Of a stretch of DNA of 64,000 bases, positions 44,773 to 54,041 are shown one piece after another. Position 1 is the stretch's first letter. Each line of letters begins with the position of its first letter. The notes below the pieces were generated by a model, which searched no databases, was not told the DNA's origin, and saw only the letters and a list, made by a program, of their open reading frames with translations. Source of the DNA: Streptosporangiaceae bacterium NEAU-GS5 (GTDB taxonomy: Bacteria; Actinomycetota; Actinomycetes; Streptosporangiales; Streptosporangiaceae). The translations under genes and the position numbers were made by a program. Location: positions 1 through 64,000 of the forward strand of contig JAGFNW010000030.1 in assembly GCA_017592665.1 (NCBI GenBank), written 5' to 3'.

Positions 44773-45510
44773 ATGAGCGAATCTGATCCGTTCGCCTTGG
44801 TCGAGAAAGCCGTCGCCGGGCTCCCGCACCCGGAGCACGACCCGGTCTTCGGCCGCGCTCTTGGCCAGTTCGTGCAGCACGTCGGTGCACGCGAGATCCT
44901 TGAATTGGGCACCGGTCACGGAGGCTCCGCCTGCTGGCTCGCCGCCGGCCTCCGCCTGGGCGGCGGCGGCACGCTGACCACGATCGACCGGGACACGGCG
45001 CCGTCAATAACGCGGCTCCTCGATACCGCCGGCATCGCCGACCTGACGCGCATCGTGCGCACTCCACGGTCCTATACCTGGGAACTCATGCACCTTATCC
45101 AGGCCAATACATCCGACGGCCGCTGCAATCCGCAGTTCGACTTCTGCTACATCGACGGCGCCCATAATTGGGACACCGACGGATTCGCATTCTTCCTTGT
45201 CGAGAAGCTCCTCAAGCCCGGCGGCTGGATCGTCTTCGACGACCTTGACTGGACCTATGCGACGTGCCTGCACCTGTCGCCGGTCGATGCTGACGTAGCC
45301 GGCCTGATGACGCCAGAGGAACGCTCTACCCCGCAGGTAGGCGGCGTGTTCGAGTTGCTGGTCCGCCAGCACCCCGGCTTCGACGTCGTTCGCCAGTTCC
45401 CGGTCCACGGCTGGGCACGCAAGGCGGGCCTCCGGGACAGCGCCGAGGAGACGACGCGACTGATCGACGACCTGGAAGCCGCTTACGCACTGTACGGATC
45501 GCACGCCTGA
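44773..45510 (+). CDS. Class I SAM-dependent methyltransferase (Methyltransf_24-like)
   Basis: A 245-residue enzyme. EILELGTGHGGSACWLAAGL (motif I), LTTIDRDTAPS (acidic strand 2), FDFCYIDGAHNWDTDG (motif with the Asp/His pocket) and KPGGWIVFDDLDW. This pattern is shared with O-methyltransferase-like and cephalosporin-hydroxylase-like families. ATG 44773 is preceded by CAGGA; ATG 44767 is close and possible. It is transcribed away from the condensation genes across an AT-rich gap with a transposase relic. Confidence 0.82.
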   Translation: MSESDPFALVEKAVAGLPHPEHDPVFGRALGQFVQHVGAREILELGTGHGGSACWLAAGLRLGGGGTLTTIDRDTAPSITRLLDTAGIADLTRIVRTPRSYTWELMHLIQANTSDGRCNPQFDFCYIDGAHNWDTDGFAFFLVEKLLKPGGWIVFDDLDWTYATCLHLSPVDADVAGLMTPEERSTPQVGGVFELLVRQHPGFDVVRQFPVHGWARKAGLRDSAEETTRLIDDLEAAYALYGSHA

Positions 45511-45690
45511 GGTCCCCGGCAACGGCTTACGCCGTCCCGCCGACGAGCAGCCCCAATCCGCCGCGGGAACGTCTCCAGCGCGGCTGGGATTTTTCAACAG
45601 ACTCCGTGTGGCGTCCGTGCGGTGTGCCGGACATCAATCGGCGGGTTTCCGCTGCGGCCTTGGCGGCACCGCCAAACTAGAAGGAGAGCC

Positions 45691-46388
45691 GATGGCTCGG
45701 CCCCACGAGCCGTTGTCGCCGGTGGAGCCGGCCTCCTGGGAGTCCATGTATGTGAACGACTGCTGCGCGATGGATATCATGTCGTCTGCATCGATAACCT
45801 AAGTACGGGCACGGTCGCCAACGCCGCGCACCTCACTGAAATGGGGCCGTTCCAGTTCGTCAACAGGGACTATCGGACCGGATTCACATTGACGGCGACA
45901 TCGATGCGATATTGAATTTTTCCTCTCCGGCCTCACCTGCAGACTAGTTAGCGCGAGCGAAGCGGGCGCGCTATCTGCTGGCATCGACATCTGAGGTATA
46001 CGGCGATCCCGGAATCCATCCGCGGCCCGAGACCTATTGGGGCAGCGTCAACCCGATCGGCCCGCGTAGCGTATATGATGAATCAAAACGATTCGGCGAG
46101 GCTGCTACCGCAGCATGTCGCCGTCACTACAAAACCAATACGGCCATCATGCGGATCTTCAATACACATGGCCCAAGGATGCGCGCAATGGACGGGCGCG
46201 CAATTCCGACATATATTTCCGCCCACCTGATCCGTGATCTGACCCGCAGCTCGAGCGACATCGTCTACGTCGAGCGTCCAGCAGACGATCCGAGGATGCG
46301 CCGACCGGATATCACCCTGGCGAGAAAAGTGCTCGGCTGGGAACCGGTGGTCGGCCTCAAGACGGGTCTGCAGGTGCTACATTCGTAG
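45691..46388 (+). pseudogene. NAD-dependent epimerase/UDP-glucuronate decarboxylase-like pseudogene
   Basis: The N-terminal frame reads VVAGGAGLLGVHVCERLLRD and VCIDNLSTG. A frameshift near 45880 gives IDGDIDAILNFSSPASPAD, then TAG at 45948, then in the same frame [35 protein letters not shown] (Tyr-x3-Lys) and [16 protein letters not shown] to the end. About 35 residues between SPAD and LLAS are missing. The sequence is less GC-rich than its neighbours. Once it probably made a nucleotide sugar; now it is dead. Confidence 0.85.
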
Positions 46389-46620
46389 ATCTTGAGGTAG
46401 TGGATCGCCGCGGCGGCGGTAGTGGCTGATGAGGGCGCGGGTCTGGTGGATCTGGCGGAATCGGGACCAGGCCGGCACGTGACCGACCAGGTTGTCGGCG
46501 GGCAGGAAGAGCCGGGCCAGGACCAGGCGGATCTCGGCCACCGAGGGCCGGATCAGCCGGGGCGGGATCAGCTGGCCGGCTCCCGGGGGTGTCGTTCTTT
46601 TCCTTGGTCACTGGCGTGGT
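46377..46620 (-). pseudogene. IS701-like transposase C-terminal relic
   Basis: Minus strand reads LIRPSVAEIRLVLARLFL, PAWSRFRQIHQTRALISHYR and RRG before a stop at 46377. This resembles the ends of IS701/IS4-type transposases (AWSxWRRxHQAxAxxxHYRRR). The rest is gone. Confidence 0.55.
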
Positions 46621-46829
46621 CGCCGGTGCTGGTGTCGGGCAGGTTGGCGCGGGTGACGGCCGGGAAGGCCACGGGGTGCCGACGGCCGGTTCCTCGGCGA
46701 GCATCGCGATCACCTGCTGCGGCTTGGTGGCGAACGCCACATCGGCGGGCACCCCGGCCACGGCGCGCGGCCCCGGATCGCCGGCCCAGGTCTCGGGCAG
46801 GTACAGCCGCCGGTTGGATGAAGGTGTGT

Positions 46830-47397
46830 CCCGCCGCCGAGGCGTAGGTCGGCATCGGCATCGAAGAGGGCGTGACGGTGCTGAAGGCCAAGGCGCCGAC
46901 GCTGGAGCAGGCGCTGACCGCCGCCCGGCAGGCGGGCCTGAGGCACCTGCACCTGGATGGCACGCTGATCGAAACCGACCGCTGTTCCACGCCCGGCCCC
47001 AACGGCCATGACCTGTGGCGATCGGGCAAACACAAGCACCACGGCGGAAACGTCCAGGTCATCTCCGCCCCCGGACGGCTTCCCGATCTGGACGTCGCCG
47101 GTCCGGCCCGGCCGTGAGCATGACATCACCTGCGCCCGCGCGTACGGCATCCTCCGACCTTTGGACGCAGCCGCCGCCGAGGGCCTGGTGACGCTCGCCG
47201 ACCTCGGCTATGAGGACGCGCCGGCCGGGATCCGGCTGCCGTACAAGAAGCCCAAGGGCGGCACGCTGACCGCCGAGCAGGTCGGCCACAACATGGTCCA
47301 TCGCGCGGTCCGTGCCCTCGCCGAACGTGCGAACGCCCAGCTCAAAATGCGTTTCAAGGTGTTACGGAACATCAGCCGAAACTATTCAGGCGCTTGA
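46830..47397 (+). pseudogene. IS5-family (DDE_Tnp_4) transposase, frameshifted
   Basis: KAKAPTLEQALTAARQAG, HLHLDGTLIETDR (first Asp), SGKHKHHGGNVQVISAP, then after a frameshift near 47095 GREHDITCARAYGIL, LVTLADLGYEDA (second Asp), and RALAERANAQLKMRFKVLRN. The N-terminal HTH is missing. Confidence 0.8.
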
Positions 47398-47484
47398 GCA
47401 TGGCAGGCAAGGCCAGGTATTTTCCGCCGTTCTCCGCATAGCCGAGGTTCCTTCCTGCTCTTCGCCGGCCGATAAAGAACGGAG

Positions 47485-48426
47485 TTATTCGCCGCGAATC
47501 CTGAAGCACTTCCTGAGGTGCGCCGCGGCCTGGTTGATCGCGGCACGGCTGGCATCCAGCGTGCCGACCATTGTAAAGAAGCCGTGCGCCATGCCCGGAT
47601 AGCGGCACAGTTCGACTGGCACTCCCTCCTCGGCCAGTCGCCGGGCATAGGCCTCTCCCTGGTCGCGCAGCGGGTCGTACTCGGCGGTGATGACGAGCGC
47701 GGGCGGCAGCCCGGCGAAGCTGTTCGCCCGCAGCGGCGAGGCCAGCGGGCTGGCCGCGTCACCGGGGTCGGGCAGGTAGTGCCGCCGGTACCAGGCCACG
47801 GAATGCCGGTTGAACAGGAACCTGTCGTCGGCGGCGCGGGTGGACTCATCGTCGGCCAGTTGATCGGTGTTGGGGTAAACCAGCACCTGGCCGGCGAGGG
47901 CCGGGTCCTGGCCGCGGGCGAGGAGCGTTACCGCCGCAGCCAGGTTCCCGCCCGCGCTGTCGCCACCCACCGCGAGCCGGGACGGATCCGCCCCGATCTC
48001 CGAGCAGTGGCCCGCCACCCAGCGCAGCGCCGCGTGGCAGTCATGGACCGCAGCCGGGAACGGGTGCTCGGGTGCTCGCCGGTAGCCGGGCACGACGACG
48101 AGGGCGCCGGACGCGTTGGCCAAGGCCCGGGCAACCCCGTCGGCGGTGTCGATGGTTCCCAGCACCCAGCCGCCGCCGAAGAAGTAGAGCAGCGCGGGCA
48201 GCGGCCCCTCCGCCGCGGGCCGGTAGACCCGGAGCGGCAGGTCGCCCCCGGGCCCGGGAATCACCAGGTTGGCAACTTCGCGAACAGGTTCCGGTGCCCC
48301 GCCGCCAGCACGGATGGCGGCGAGGTCCGCGGCCCTCGCCGCGGCGAGCGACATGCTGTACAGGGGCGGGACATTGTCGCGCTCGCGCTGGTCGCGCATC
48401 GCCTGCAGGTGCGGGTCCAGGGGCAT
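47485..48426 (-). CDS. Alpha/beta hydrolase, hormone-sensitive-lipase type
   Basis: A 313-residue esterase-like enzyme. The oxyanion motif reads FFGGGW (usual HGGG with its His replaced by Phe). The nucleophile elbow is GGDSAGGN (Ser about residue 145), the Asp is in EYDPLRDQGEAY and the His in GMAHGFF. ATG 48426 follows AAAGGACC. Members hydrolyse small esters or lactones. It is convergent with the relics on its left and divergent from the aminotransferase, so it is probably part of the biosynthetic cluster, perhaps for a tailoring or resistance step. Confidence 0.87.
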   Translation of the reverse strand: MPLDPHLQAMRDQRERDNVPPLYSMSLAAARAADLAAIRAGGGAPEPVREVANLVIPGPGGDLPLRVYRPAAEGPLPALLYFFGGGWVLGTIDTADGVARALANASGALVVVPGYRRAPEHPFPAAVHDCHAALRWVAGHCSEIGADPSRLAVGGDSAGGNLAAAVTLLARGQDPALAGQVLVYPNTDQLADDESTRAADDRFLFNRHSVAWYRRHYLPDPGDAASPLASPLRANSFAGLPPALVITAEYDPLRDQGEAYARRLAEEGVPVELCRYPGMAHGFFTMVGTLDASRAAINQAAAHLRKCFRIRGE

Positions 48427-48570
48427 GGCTGGTCCTTTCGCTTTCCCTGCGGGAGTCCGGTTGCCTTGCCTGCTGCGGGAATGCTCATGGGCCACTTTAC
48501 GCGTCTCATCATTGCCCATTGCCAGTGCCGTATTATAACATTTGGTGCGTACGGACCTGTTCCGGAGATA

Positions 48571-49905
48571 ATGCTCCGCGCGCTGGTCGGCACGCAGTCA
48601 TGCGTCGCGGGCGGGTTGGCTGGCCAAATGGAATTAGCACGCGAGTCGCTGCATATATCGGTGACCGACCCGGTGGCAGCGTCGATGAATTTCCTCAATG
48701 AGGTCGCCAGCCGTTTTCCTGCGGCCATTTCCCTGGCAGCCGGTCGGCCGTCCGTCGAATTCTACGATATAGCCGATGTCGAGCGATGCCTGGCGGTCTA
48801 TGTCGGCTACCTGCGCGATCAGGGGATGACCGGGTCTCGGGCCCGGGATGCCATCTTGCAGTACGGCCGGACGAATGGCCAGCTCGGCATGATGATCTCC
48901 CGGATGCTCGAGATCGACGAGGGCATTAGCGTCCCCGAAGAGTCGGTCATGGTGACGTCGGGCTGCCAGGAGGCCATGGTCATCGCCCTGCGCGGCCTCG
49001 CCGCCGCCCCGGAGGATGTCGTCCTCGCCGTTGAGCCGTGCTATGTCGGCTTCACCGGTGCCGCGCGGGTGGTGGGCGTCCCTGTGGTCGGCGTCCCGGA
49101 GGGCCCCGAGGGGGTCAGCCCGCAGGCCGTGGCGCGGGTCACCGGGGAGGTCCGGGCCAGCGGCAGGCGGCCGCGCGCCCTGTACGTGGTGCCGAACTTC
49201 GCCAACCCGTCGGGCATCTCCCTGCGCGACGAGGCCCGGCGCGGGCTGATCGAGGTGGCGGCGGAGGAGGACCTGCTGATCTTGGAGGACGACCCGTACG
49301 GACTGTTCGGAGCCGACGACCGGCGCAGCCCGACGCTGAAGTCGCTCGACACTGATCAGCGGGTCATCTACCTCGGCTCGTTCGCGAAGTCGGTATTCCC
49401 GGGGGCCCGCCTCGGCTTCCTGGTCGCCGACCAGGTCGTCGTCGGCGCCGACGGCCGCCGCAGCCTGCTGGCCGACGAACTGTCGACGGTTAAGAGCATG
49501 GTCACCGTCAACACCTCGCCGATCGCCCAGGCCGTCATCGGCGGAGCGCTGGTGTCGTGTGGCTACAGCCTGCGGTCGGCGAACCAGGAGAAGATCGCGT
49601 TCTACCGGCGCAACATGGCAGCGTTGCTGGGTGCGCTTGACCGGTGCTTCACTGATCCGTCGATCACCTGGAACACGCCCGACGGCGGCTTCTTCGCCGT
49701 CCTGCGCGCGCCCGTCCGGGCCGACGAGAAACTGCTTGAGCTTTCCGCGCGGGACTATGGCGTCCTGTGGACGCCGATGAGCTTCTTCTACCTCCAGGGC
49801 GGCGGCAGCGACGCGATCAGGCTGTCGTGCAGCGCGCTGACGGCGGACCAGATCGATGAGGGCGTACGCCGGCTCGCCACTTTCATCGCCGACGTCCGCT
49901 CGTGA
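48571..49905 (+). CDS. PLP-dependent aminotransferase (class I/II)
   Basis: A 444-residue fold-type I aminotransferase. Motifs include VTSGCQEAMVIALRGL, VVPNFANPSGISL, LILEDDPYG and the Schiff-base Lys273 in GSFAKSVFPGARLG, with the C-terminal Arg in AIRLSCSA. It resembles 2-aminoadipate/hydroxyphenylglycine-type aminotransferases. Given the 4-hydroxymandelate-synthase-like gene in the cluster, making an aryl-glycine or another amino acid is a reasonable hypothesis. ATG 48571 has GGAG only four bases before it; ATG 48628 is an alternative. It overlaps the PPTase gene by four bases. Confidence 0.85.
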   Translation: MLRALVGTQSCVAGGLAGQMELARESLHISVTDPVAASMNFLNEVASRFPAAISLAAGRPSVEFYDIADVERCLAVYVGYLRDQGMTGSRARDAILQYGRTNGQLGMMISRMLEIDEGISVPEESVMVTSGCQEAMVIALRGLAAAPEDVVLAVEPCYVGFTGAARVVGVPVVGVPEGPEGVSPQAVARVTGEVRASGRRPRALYVVPNFANPSGISLRDEARRGLIEVAAEEDLLILEDDPYGLFGADDRRSPTLKSLDTDQRVIYLGSFAKSVFPGARLGFLVADQVVVGADGRRSLLADELSTVKSMVTVNTSPIAQAVIGGALVSCGYSLRSANQEKIAFYRRNMAALLGALDRCFTDPSITWNTPDGGFFAVLRAPVRADEKLLELSARDYGVLWTPMSFFYLQGGGSDAIRLSCSALTADQIDEGVRRLATFIADVRS

Positions 49906-50600
49906 CCGGCGCCGTCCGCGTCTGGATCGTCCCGGTGGACCTGCCGCCGCAGGCGGCGGTCCGCTGCCGAGAGGTGCTCGACGAAAGCGAGCGCTGCCGG
50001 GCCGCGGCGCTCGCCAACCCGCGCACCCGGCTGGAGTACGAGATCGGACACGGCGCGCTGCGGATCCTGGCGGCCCGCGAGCTGGGGGCGAGTCCCGCGG
50101 CGCTGCGCTGGGCGCGCGGCCGCTACGGCAAGCCCGAGCTCACGGTCCAGTGGCCCGGGCTGTTCACCAGCTTGTCGCACTCTGGCACCCTGATCGCGAT
50201 ATCCGTCGCCGTCGGCCGTGCGGTAGGAGTCGACATCCAGCGCCTGGTCCCCGGCTCCGTGGCGGCTGCGATGTCCGCCCGGTTCTACCCGCCCGCCGAG
50301 GCTGAGTACGTCACGGCGGCTCCCGACATGGCGGTGCGGGCGGACCGGTTCACCCGCCTCTGGTCACGCAAGGAGGCGGTCGTCAAGGCGGCGGGCGGGC
50401 GGCTGTGGCCTAACTTGCGGATGGCGGTCTTGCACCGCGATGTCGTTATCTGCGCCGAGCCGCCCGGCGCGGCGTACCGGGTGGCGGACATCACGGCGCC
50501 GGAAGACTTCCGCGCCGCGGTCGCGGTCGCGGGCGCCGCGCCATTCGTGACCGAGTCCTCCTTCTGGCCGGGTGAAGAGGAAGGGCCGCCGCTCCGCTAG
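49902..50600 (+). CDS. 4'-phosphopantetheinyl transferase, Sfp type
   Basis: A 232-residue PPTase. The three family motifs are visible: GRYGKPEL (P1 region), FTSLSHSGTLIAIS, AVGVDIQRL (Mg-binding Asp) and WSRKEAVVKAAGG. It transfers phosphopantetheine from CoA to the carrier-protein Ser residues found in the cluster. Its GTG overlaps the aminotransferase stop, so both are co-translated. It ends nine bases from the convergent DUF3050 gene. Confidence 0.93.
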   Translation: MTGAVRVWIVPVDLPPQAAVRCREVLDESERCRAAALANPRTRLEYEIGHGALRILAARELGASPAALRWARGRYGKPELTVQWPGLFTSLSHSGTLIAISVAVGRAVGVDIQRLVPGSVAAAMSARFYPPAEAEYVTAAPDMAVRADRFTRLWSRKEAVVKAAGGRLWPNLRMAVLHRDVVICAEPPGAAYRVADITAPEDFRAAVAVAGAAPFVTESSFWPGEEEGPPLR

Positions 50601-50609
50601 GCCGCGGCC

Positions 50610-51395
50610 CTACTCGCCGATGGCCGCGAGGATGCCGTCCCAGAGACGCGCCCGGGCAGCCAGGGCGAGGTTGACGGTCTGCGCGCACTCGGCCCACTTG
50701 GCGTGGTCGTCCCCGCACAGGTCGCCGAGCATCTGCATGGCCATCGGCGTGTGCTCCTCGCTGTCGACCTGTATGTGGCGGGACAGGTAGTCGACGAACG
50801 TGCCGAGGGAGCCGAGTCGCTCGTTGACGCCGACAACTTGCTCGAACATGTCCGGGATCAGGTCCTCGCGGCCGAAGGCGAACGCCGCCGCCTGCATGTG
50901 CGTCGGCGCTTCCTCGACGAGGCTCCAGGTGAGCCGGACGAACTCAGCGGCCGGCCGGGGCACCGCGGGCTCGCCGACCGCCGTCAGCACATGTTGCCCG
51001 GCGCGGAGCCGGCTGATGAAGGCGCTGATGGCGGCGGTGTCGGCGCCGGCCTCGGTCATGCCGTTGAGGTAAAGCTCGAAGTGGCTGATGAAGCCGCCCT
51101 GGATCTCGTCGCTCTCCTCGACCAGCACGATGTCGTTGATGAGGCGGCGGCTGGCGGCCGGGCCGGCGGGCACCCATGGCACATCCACGCAGGTGAGGTT
51201 GCGCTGCAGCGACTTCAGCAGCGACATGAAGTCCCACACGGCGAACACGTGGTGCTCCATGAACGTCCGGATTGCCCGGTGGCTGGCCAGCGCCGCGTAC
51301 ATCGGGTGCTTGATGACGGCTTGCCTGGCATCGCTGATCTCCTCCTCGATGCGGTCGATCTCAGGATGCCGCTGACCCCAGTCGTAACGAGGCAT
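50610..51395 (-). CDS. DUF3050 haem-oxygenase-like (possible diiron) enzyme
   Basis: A 261-residue all-helical protein of the DUF3050 family. It starts [20 protein letters not shown]. Candidate metal ligands lie in three helices: [26 protein letters not shown] and [15 protein letters not shown]. This spacing is like haem-oxygenase-like diiron oxidases, which do N-oxygenation, C-C scission or decarboxylation in other pathways. Its start overlaps the preceding dioxygenase gene by 35 bases, so the two are tightly coupled. It is the last gene of the long minus-strand operon. The reaction here is unknown. Confidence 0.8.
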   Translation of the reverse strand: MPRYDWGQRHPEIDRIEEEISDARQAVIKHPMYAALASHRAIRTFMEHHVFAVWDFMSLLKSLQRNLTCVDVPWVPAGPAASRRLINDIVLVEESDEIQGGFISHFELYLNGMTEAGADTAAISAFISRLRAGQHVLTAVGEPAVPRPAAEFVRLTWSLVEEAPTHMQAAAFAFGREDLIPDMFEQVVGVNERLGSLGTFVDYLSRHIQVDSEEHTPMAMQMLGDLCGDDHAKWAECAQTVNLALAARARLWDGILAAIGE

Positions 51396-52353
51396 GTCCG
51401 CCCTCCAGTGCTTGGTTCGGGTCGCCGTTCCCGGTTGCGCCGCCGCGCCAGATGACCGGGCAGAAATCAGGATCGCTGTAGTCGGGTCGGCCGTCCGGCA
51501 GACGCCGGACCAGCACATCGTGGTTGTACGCGAGGAGCTCGCCGGTGCCAAGTTCGAACAGGCGGTAGGCGTTCTCGCCGTCTTGCAGGTGCAGGGAGAC
51601 GGCCCGGCGGGGACGCGGGCTCCGGTTTGTGTCGCTGCCGTGGTAGGTCCTGCAGTGATGGAAGCTCATGTGGCCCTTGGGGATGATCATCGGGATCTTG
51701 ACCACGCCGGCGTTGTTGTAGGCCGCGTTCTGCGCGAGCGCACGCTCCAGGTCACCGGGATCCCGCTGCGCGAAGTGCCGCGTCACCGAGTCGTCGCGGC
51801 CGGTCTCCCGCCATCTGTGGCTGCCGTCGACCATCGTGATGGTGCCCATCTCCTCGGCGCAGTCGTGAAACGGGATGAAGGCGGTGAGCATCCGCTCGGA
51901 TGACGAGGTTGACCAGTAGTGCTTGTCAAAATGCCAGGGCACCAGGTTCGTCGGCTCGGCGACGATAGGCGGCTTGTAGATCAGCGTCGACTGGAACACG
52001 CGGATCTCGTCGCAGCGGGCCAGGGCGGCGGCGACGGCGCCGATCAGGGGCTTGCGCAGCAGCCGGGCGATGGCGTCGTGCTCGTAGTGCACGTAGTCGT
52101 TGTGCCGCTGCACGTCGCCCTTGGTCGGATCCCAGTAGGCCAGCTTTGGCGGCCGCACTGGCAGGGTGCGATCGCGCTCTCCGCCGTAGTACCGCTCGCT
52201 GGCCGCGGCCAGCTCATCGATCTCGTCGTCGGTGAACAGCTTCTTGGTGAGGTACCAGCCGTGCCCGGCGTAGAACTCGATGTCGGCGTCTGATGGCAGC
52301 AGCGAGCGTTCCTGCTCGGTGAGCGAGAACGGCGGGGTGGCCAGGTCAGTCAT
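51361..52353 (-). CDS. Phytanoyl-CoA dioxygenase (PhyH) family oxygenase
   Basis: A 330-residue Fe(II)/2-oxoglutarate-type dioxygenase. The facial triad is visible as His-x-Asp in [10 protein letters not shown] and the distal His in [10 protein letters not shown], with the 2-oxoglutarate Arg in [10 protein letters not shown]. Such enzymes hydroxylate, desaturate, epoxidise or halogenate unactivated carbons. It overlaps the HmaS-like gene by eight bases upstream and the DUF3050 gene downstream. This suggests a run of oxidations on the same building block or on the assembled product. Confidence 0.88.
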   Translation of the reverse strand: MTDLATPPFSLTEQERSLLPSDADIEFYAGHGWYLTKKLFTDDEIDELAAASERYYGGERDRTLPVRPPKLAYWDPTKGDVQRHNDYVHYEHDAIARLLRKPLIGAVAAALARCDEIRVFQSTLIYKPPIVAEPTNLVPWHFDKHYWSTSSSERMLTAFIPFHDCAEEMGTITMVDGSHRWRETGRDDSVTRHFAQRDPGDLERALAQNAAYNNAGVVKIPMIIPKGHMSFHHCRTYHGSDTNRSPRPRRAVSLHLQDGENAYRLFELGTGELLAYNHDVLVRRLPDGRPDYSDPDFCPVIWRGGATGNGDPNQALEGGHASLRLGSAAS

Positions 52354-53440
52354 GGGTCATACCCGATATCTGGCGGGTGCCGGCCAGTTCGCGTTCCTTG
52401 GCCGCGTACAGCGCGGAGATGTTGTTCATGCCGAACGTGCGCGCACCGCGGCGGTCAATGAGTTCCTCGAAGTACGTGCGCCTGCTATGCATCGACTGTG
52501 CGAATATCTGGTACATCTGTCCCCAGTGGTCGCGGTCGGCCAGGATGCCGAGCGGCCGGAGTTCCTCAACCGGGATCGCGGGCACGCCGAGCCGGGCTTG
52601 CAGCATGTCGTGGTAACTCGTCGGGGTCACCGCGAACCTGACGCCGCGCCCGGCGAAGGTCCGCACCGCCGCCACGATGTCGTCGGTCAGGTACGCGAGG
52701 TGCTGCACCCCGGCGCCGCCGTGCCAGGCCAGGAAGTCGTCGATATGGCCTGCCTGACGCCCCGGGTCAGGCTCGATGACCGTGAACGTGGCCCCACCGG
52801 AGGGGCTCTGCACCACCTTGGACGTTATCCCCTGGGCACCGACCTCGACGTATTCCTGGAAGATGGTCGTGAAGCCGAGAACCTCCTCGTGGAAGCCGAC
52901 GGTGGGGGCAAGGTCCCCGGCGGGCACGCACACCGCCGCGTGATCGATGCGGGTGAGCAGGTCATCGGCCGCTGCGGTGCCGACGCCGGGCTCCATCACG
53001 ATCGCGCCGGGTTGGAACTCGCTGTCCGCGCCGTCCCTGTCGATGAGCCGGTAGACCACGTCAGCGAAACCCTCGATCTCGGCGGCCACGACCCGTGCCT
53101 CGTCGTTCTCCCAGGTCCGGGGCTCGCTTACGCTCCTCGCGCCGGCCGCGTCCGCTTCGCCGTAGGCGTTGGCCGCGCTGTCGGTGCGCAGTGCGATCAC
53201 CGCCGCTCCGTCGCCGTGACGGGCGACGAACTGGCTGGCCCGGTGGTCCGCATACAGCCCGGATGTCAGCAGCACCCGGATGGCGCCCTGGCCGACGAGG
53301 ACGCTGCGCTGTCCTGGCAGGCCTGTCTCCGGCCCGCCGCGGCCGTAGACGCGGAAACCGTAGGCACCGCACAGGGACCGCGCCAGCGTGTCCGCGTCGC
53401 CTGCGTAGAACTCAACATGGTCAATATCGAGGATCTTCAT
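52346..53440 (-). CDS. hmaS: 4-hydroxymandelate synthase-like / 4-hydroxyphenylpyruvate dioxygenase family
   Basis: A 364-residue vicinal-oxygen-chelate dioxygenase. Iron ligands: His167 in TRIDHAAV, His247 in AGVQHLAY and Glu325 in YFEELID. The closing TFGMNNISALYAAKERELA is closer to glycopeptide 4-hydroxymandelate synthases than to ordinary HPPD, which ends in a different FKALFEAIE-type helix. Both use 4-hydroxyphenylpyruvate and O2; HmaS yields 4-hydroxymandelate, HPPD homogentisate. A biosynthetic setting and an aminotransferase favour HmaS, but no hydroxymandelate oxidase is in view. AGGAGG precedes ATG 53440. Confidence 0.82.
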   Translation of the reverse strand: MKILDIDHVEFYAGDADTLARSLCGAYGFRVYGRGGPETGLPGQRSVLVGQGAIRVLLTSGLYADHRASQFVARHGDGAAVIALRTDSAANAYGEADAAGARSVSEPRTWENDEARVVAAEIEGFADVVYRLIDRDGADSEFQPGAIVMEPGVGTAAADDLLTRIDHAAVCVPAGDLAPTVGFHEEVLGFTTIFQEYVEVGAQGITSKVVQSPSGGATFTVIEPDPGRQAGHIDDFLAWHGGAGVQHLAYLTDDIVAAVRTFAGRGVRFAVTPTSYHDMLQARLGVPAIPVEELRPLGILADRDHWGQMYQIFAQSMHSRRTYFEELIDRRGARTFGMNNISALYAAKERELAGTRQISGMTHD

Positions 53441-54041
53441 CGCTGCCTCCTGGTGGGGGTTCATGCGGGTCCGGGATCGTCCCCGTCCGCTGGGTCGCGA
53501 GAAGGGCGGCGCCTGCGCCCAGGCCACCGCCGGCCGGCAGGTCAACGTGCACGATGAGCGCCTCGTCGGCGTCCGCGTCGGCAAGAAACAACGCGGCGAT
53601 GCCCAGCCCGGCCCTGATCCCGCTCACGCATGCCACAGGCCCGGTCAGGTTCCAGCGGGCGGCCAGGTGGCCGGCGACGGCATTCGGGACGGACTGGAAA
53701 AACAGCAGCGGGGAGACGCGTCGGCCGGCATCGACCGTCGCCGCTACGTGGGCTGCGCTGGCAGTGTCGCCGAACGCCGTCACGATGACGATGGCGGTGG
53801 CCGCGGCGGCCGCAGCCCCATCGGGGCGCCTGCGCAGGGCACGGGTCGCGACCTCGGCCAGCAGCGGGCTGAAGCTGGACTCGATGAACGCGGCGAGTGC
53901 CGGGACGTCGGTGTCGGCGCTCGTCTCGGGCCAGGACGCGGACGACAGGACTGCCAGGCCGGCGTCGGCCGCCGCCGCGCGCAGTGCTGTCACGTCCGGG
54001 GTCACGTCCGGCCCGCGCGGCGTGGCCTGATCTGGCACCAT
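53421..54041 (-). CDS. Ketosynthase-like partner lacking the active Cys (Ketoacyl-synt_2 type)
   Basis: A 206-residue protein resembling only the N-terminal half of a beta-ketoacyl synthase. FFQSVPNAVAGHLAARWNL, GPVACVSGIRAG and EALIVHVDL align with QTLHNAVAGH, GPV.VSTACASG and ADVALAGG. The nucleophile Cys is replaced (SGIRAG). Short proteins of this type act as chain-length-factor-like partners in aryl-polyene-type systems. Its ATG overlaps the stop of the true ketosynthase, so they likely form a heterodimer. Confidence 0.72.
   Translation of the reverse strand: MVPDQATPRGPDVTPDVTALRAAAADAGLAVLSSASWPETSADTDVPALAAFIESSFSPLLAEVATRALRRRPDGAAAAAATAIVIVTAFGDTASAAHVAATVDAGRRVSPLLFFQSVPNAVAGHLAARWNLTGPVACVSGIRAGLGIAALFLADADADEALIVHVDLPAGGGLGAGAALLATQRTGTIPDPHEPPPGGSDEDPRY

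Noticed and set aside
52346-53440. Reading the HmaS-like gene as housekeeping HPPD
   Set aside because: Kept as an alternative only. The C-terminal helix and cluster context favour 4-hydroxymandelate synthase, but this is not proven by sequence inspection.
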